Assembly: GCF_004664715.2 (NCBI RefSeq)
Contig: NC_051069.1
Location: 6,959,501 to 7,023,500 of the forward strand
Origin: Peromyscus leucopus
Lineage: Eukaryota; Chordata; Mammalia; Rodentia; Cricetidae
Direction: 5' to 3'
DNA length: 64,000 nucleotides
Shown here: piece after piece, positions 62,412 to 64,000 of the stretch
How the letters are laid out: every line of letters starts with the position of its first letter
Position numbering within the stretch: the first letter of the stretch is position 1
The notes under the pieces: generated by a model
Database searches by the model: none
What the model was told of the DNA's origin: nothing
Seen by the model: the letters and a program-made list of their open reading frames with translations, nothing else
Made by a program: the position numbers and the translations under genes

Positions 62412-64000
62412 CTAATGTCATGCTTTACAAGTCATTTAGTTCCTAAAGCTTAAGTGTTGAAGTAAGTGACATGTAGGCCACAAACGCAATTCTGACATGG
62501 CCTGTTCTAGCCTAGCCCTGACCTCACTTGAAAATCAGAGCTGTAGTGTTTTCTTGCCCTGTTGGGAAGTTCATATTGTTAGTCTGTGCTCTGCTTTCCT
62601 CCTTTGTAAAGAGAAAAAAAAGGTTGGACTATATTGTATTCCTTGTAGCTCTTAATATTTATGCTTCTGTGATTATTTGTGTGGGACAGAAGAGGGACAG
62701 TCCTTGAACGTTTTTTGTAATGAGATCTAGATGTTGAATCCTTTGGCCTTGGTGCTTACACTGCTAAAAACAGGTCGTGGCCCTGCCCCACTCATAAAGC
62801 TGCTATAGCAGTGATGAGCAGAAGCAATCAACAGACTTGGCAACTAGCCTTCTCTCCCAGGGCAGTAGCTTTAAACCAGTTCAGGCAGAGCTTTGCTCCC
62901 AGACTGCTGCTGCATGTTACTGAGGCTGCTCCTGCTTCTTAATGAGATGAGAGAGAGGAGAAAGGGAGAGATTTTCACACTTCTCTACCTTCCCCTCCTT
63001 TCCCCCTCTTTCTTCCTGCCTTTCTTCTCCCCCTCTCCCCCCACCTATAAAACAAGAGGCAGGTCTCTGCCCCTTCTGATACCTCCTTCTCCCTTAGGCT
63101 TTACAGAACAAAGTCGTCACCGGGCATCAACTTTATAATCTAGTCAGCTGGAGACAATTTCCCCGGGATAGGGTGGGAAGGTAGCTTATTCCTCCTGGCA
63201 TGAGACAGCATTGCTCAATGGCCTTATGATATGTCTGCCAAGGCTTAGGCTTTGTTAGGCCACTCAGGTCTCTCTGTTCTGAGTTCAGTTACAGTGAGGA
63301 ACCAGGCCCATGTGCTTTCCTAGGGAAGCCTGGAAAGTGTATCATTTTTTGGTCTTGCTAATTGCTTAAGAGATTTTTGTTTAATGCACTGTCCCAGTGC
63401 TTACTCCTGCCAGATCCTTTATTTCTTTCAGTTGTTGCCTTCATGGCCTTCTCCATAGTAACAAGGTAGAGGACAAAAGGGCTAATGGTAAGACGTTGAG
63501 TAGACGCCTTACTCCGTCCTCCATTCCCCAAGTTCTCTATTTTCTTTTAAGGATATCTTTAAAAAGCCTAAAAGACTATAGAATAATTTTCTACTTCCAT
63601 TGAGCTCATAGTGAAATGTAATGTTTGACCCTGAAGTAACTGAGAGAATAGCTTTCCTAGATACCCCTCCTCTCGGGGATTCACAGATCATTTAATGTTT
63701 AAAATACTTGAAATAATGCATTTTATCAACTTACCAAATTTCCCTCTGTTTTTCAGTTTTTAGCTCTCTCCTTAGAATTACATTTTAAAATCTTTAGAAT
63801 CAGCTATCAATGTGAATAAAGAATGGATGAAAAATGACTCACCCCCATCCCACCCCACCCTGTGTGCTTTTGCATCAGATACTAGACTGCTCTGCTCCTG
63901 GCCTGTAGATTGGGCCAGTTGCCTAAAGAGCAGAACTGGCCCATATGTCACCAGATCTGCCACTGCCTGCTTTGTTACGTTCCTCACTGATACACAGGAG
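62412..64000. other. Longest repeat-free block (about 1.6 kb)
   Basis: No SINE, LTR or L1 is recognised up to the window end. A pyrimidine-rich stretch lies at 62980-63040. Short frames (for example 62893-63138 and 63397-63603) show nothing recognisable. This is a candidate conserved intronic segment. Confidence 0.5.

Larger units (their letters stand above)
55116..64000 (+). other. ZNF609: Downstream intron of ZNF609 (part)
   Basis: It begins at the GTAAGT donor and runs past the window end. The large following coding exon that I expect from the ZNF609 family was not seen. Confidence 0.75.

Overview
This is vertebrate nuclear DNA from a muroid rodent, most likely a cricetid (hamster, vole or deer-mouse type). 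The window is packed with B1, B2, B3, B4 and ID SINEs. Many B1 copies carry the internal variant reading TTTGGTGCCTGTCCTGG or TTTGGAGCCTGTCCTGG, which I associate from memory with cricetids rather than mouse. Several LTR families are present that I also recall as common in cricetids. The species call is an inference.

Only one protein-coding exon of a cellular gene is supported: a 226-bp internal exon at 54890-55115 on the + strand. It encodes 75 codons plus one base ([20 protein letters not shown]...IVWQETED), and I recognise it as the exon of ZNF609 (mouse Zfp609) that follows the large circRNA-forming second exon. Everything from 1 to 54889 is then the long upstream intron, and 55116 to 64000 is the start of the next intron. 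No other exon was found.

The introns are largely a layered record of transposition. The oldest layers are two ancient minus-strand LINE-1 3' regions (about 12940-14525 and 26720-28300) and a probable Tigger/MER2-like DNA transposon (26160-26692). Onto these landed MaLR-type LTRs, several LTR families with clear target-site duplications (6369-6785, 7180-7571, 13844-14286, 27546-27983, 30642-31151, 41204-41759, 47049-47592), two truncated ERV 3' ends (15110-15750 and 31673-32110), a 5'-truncated LINE-1 with a perfect 15-bp duplication (29251-30456), and more than one hundred SINE copies. Microsatellites are numerous: CA, CT, GA, TA, GAT/GAA and CCA.

The main repeat-poor stretches are 23170-24320, 38470-39885, 45036-45730, 52389-53070, 61256-62075 and 62412-64000. 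They are the best places to look for intronic regulatory elements. One of them holds a perfect palindromic RFX X-box next to a p53-half-site-like palindrome (39483-39512).

Nothing here is a new gene system. The most notable items are the ZNF609 exon and its flanking inverted B2 pair, two LTR families carrying B1-derived modules, the nested insertions, and the RFX site.
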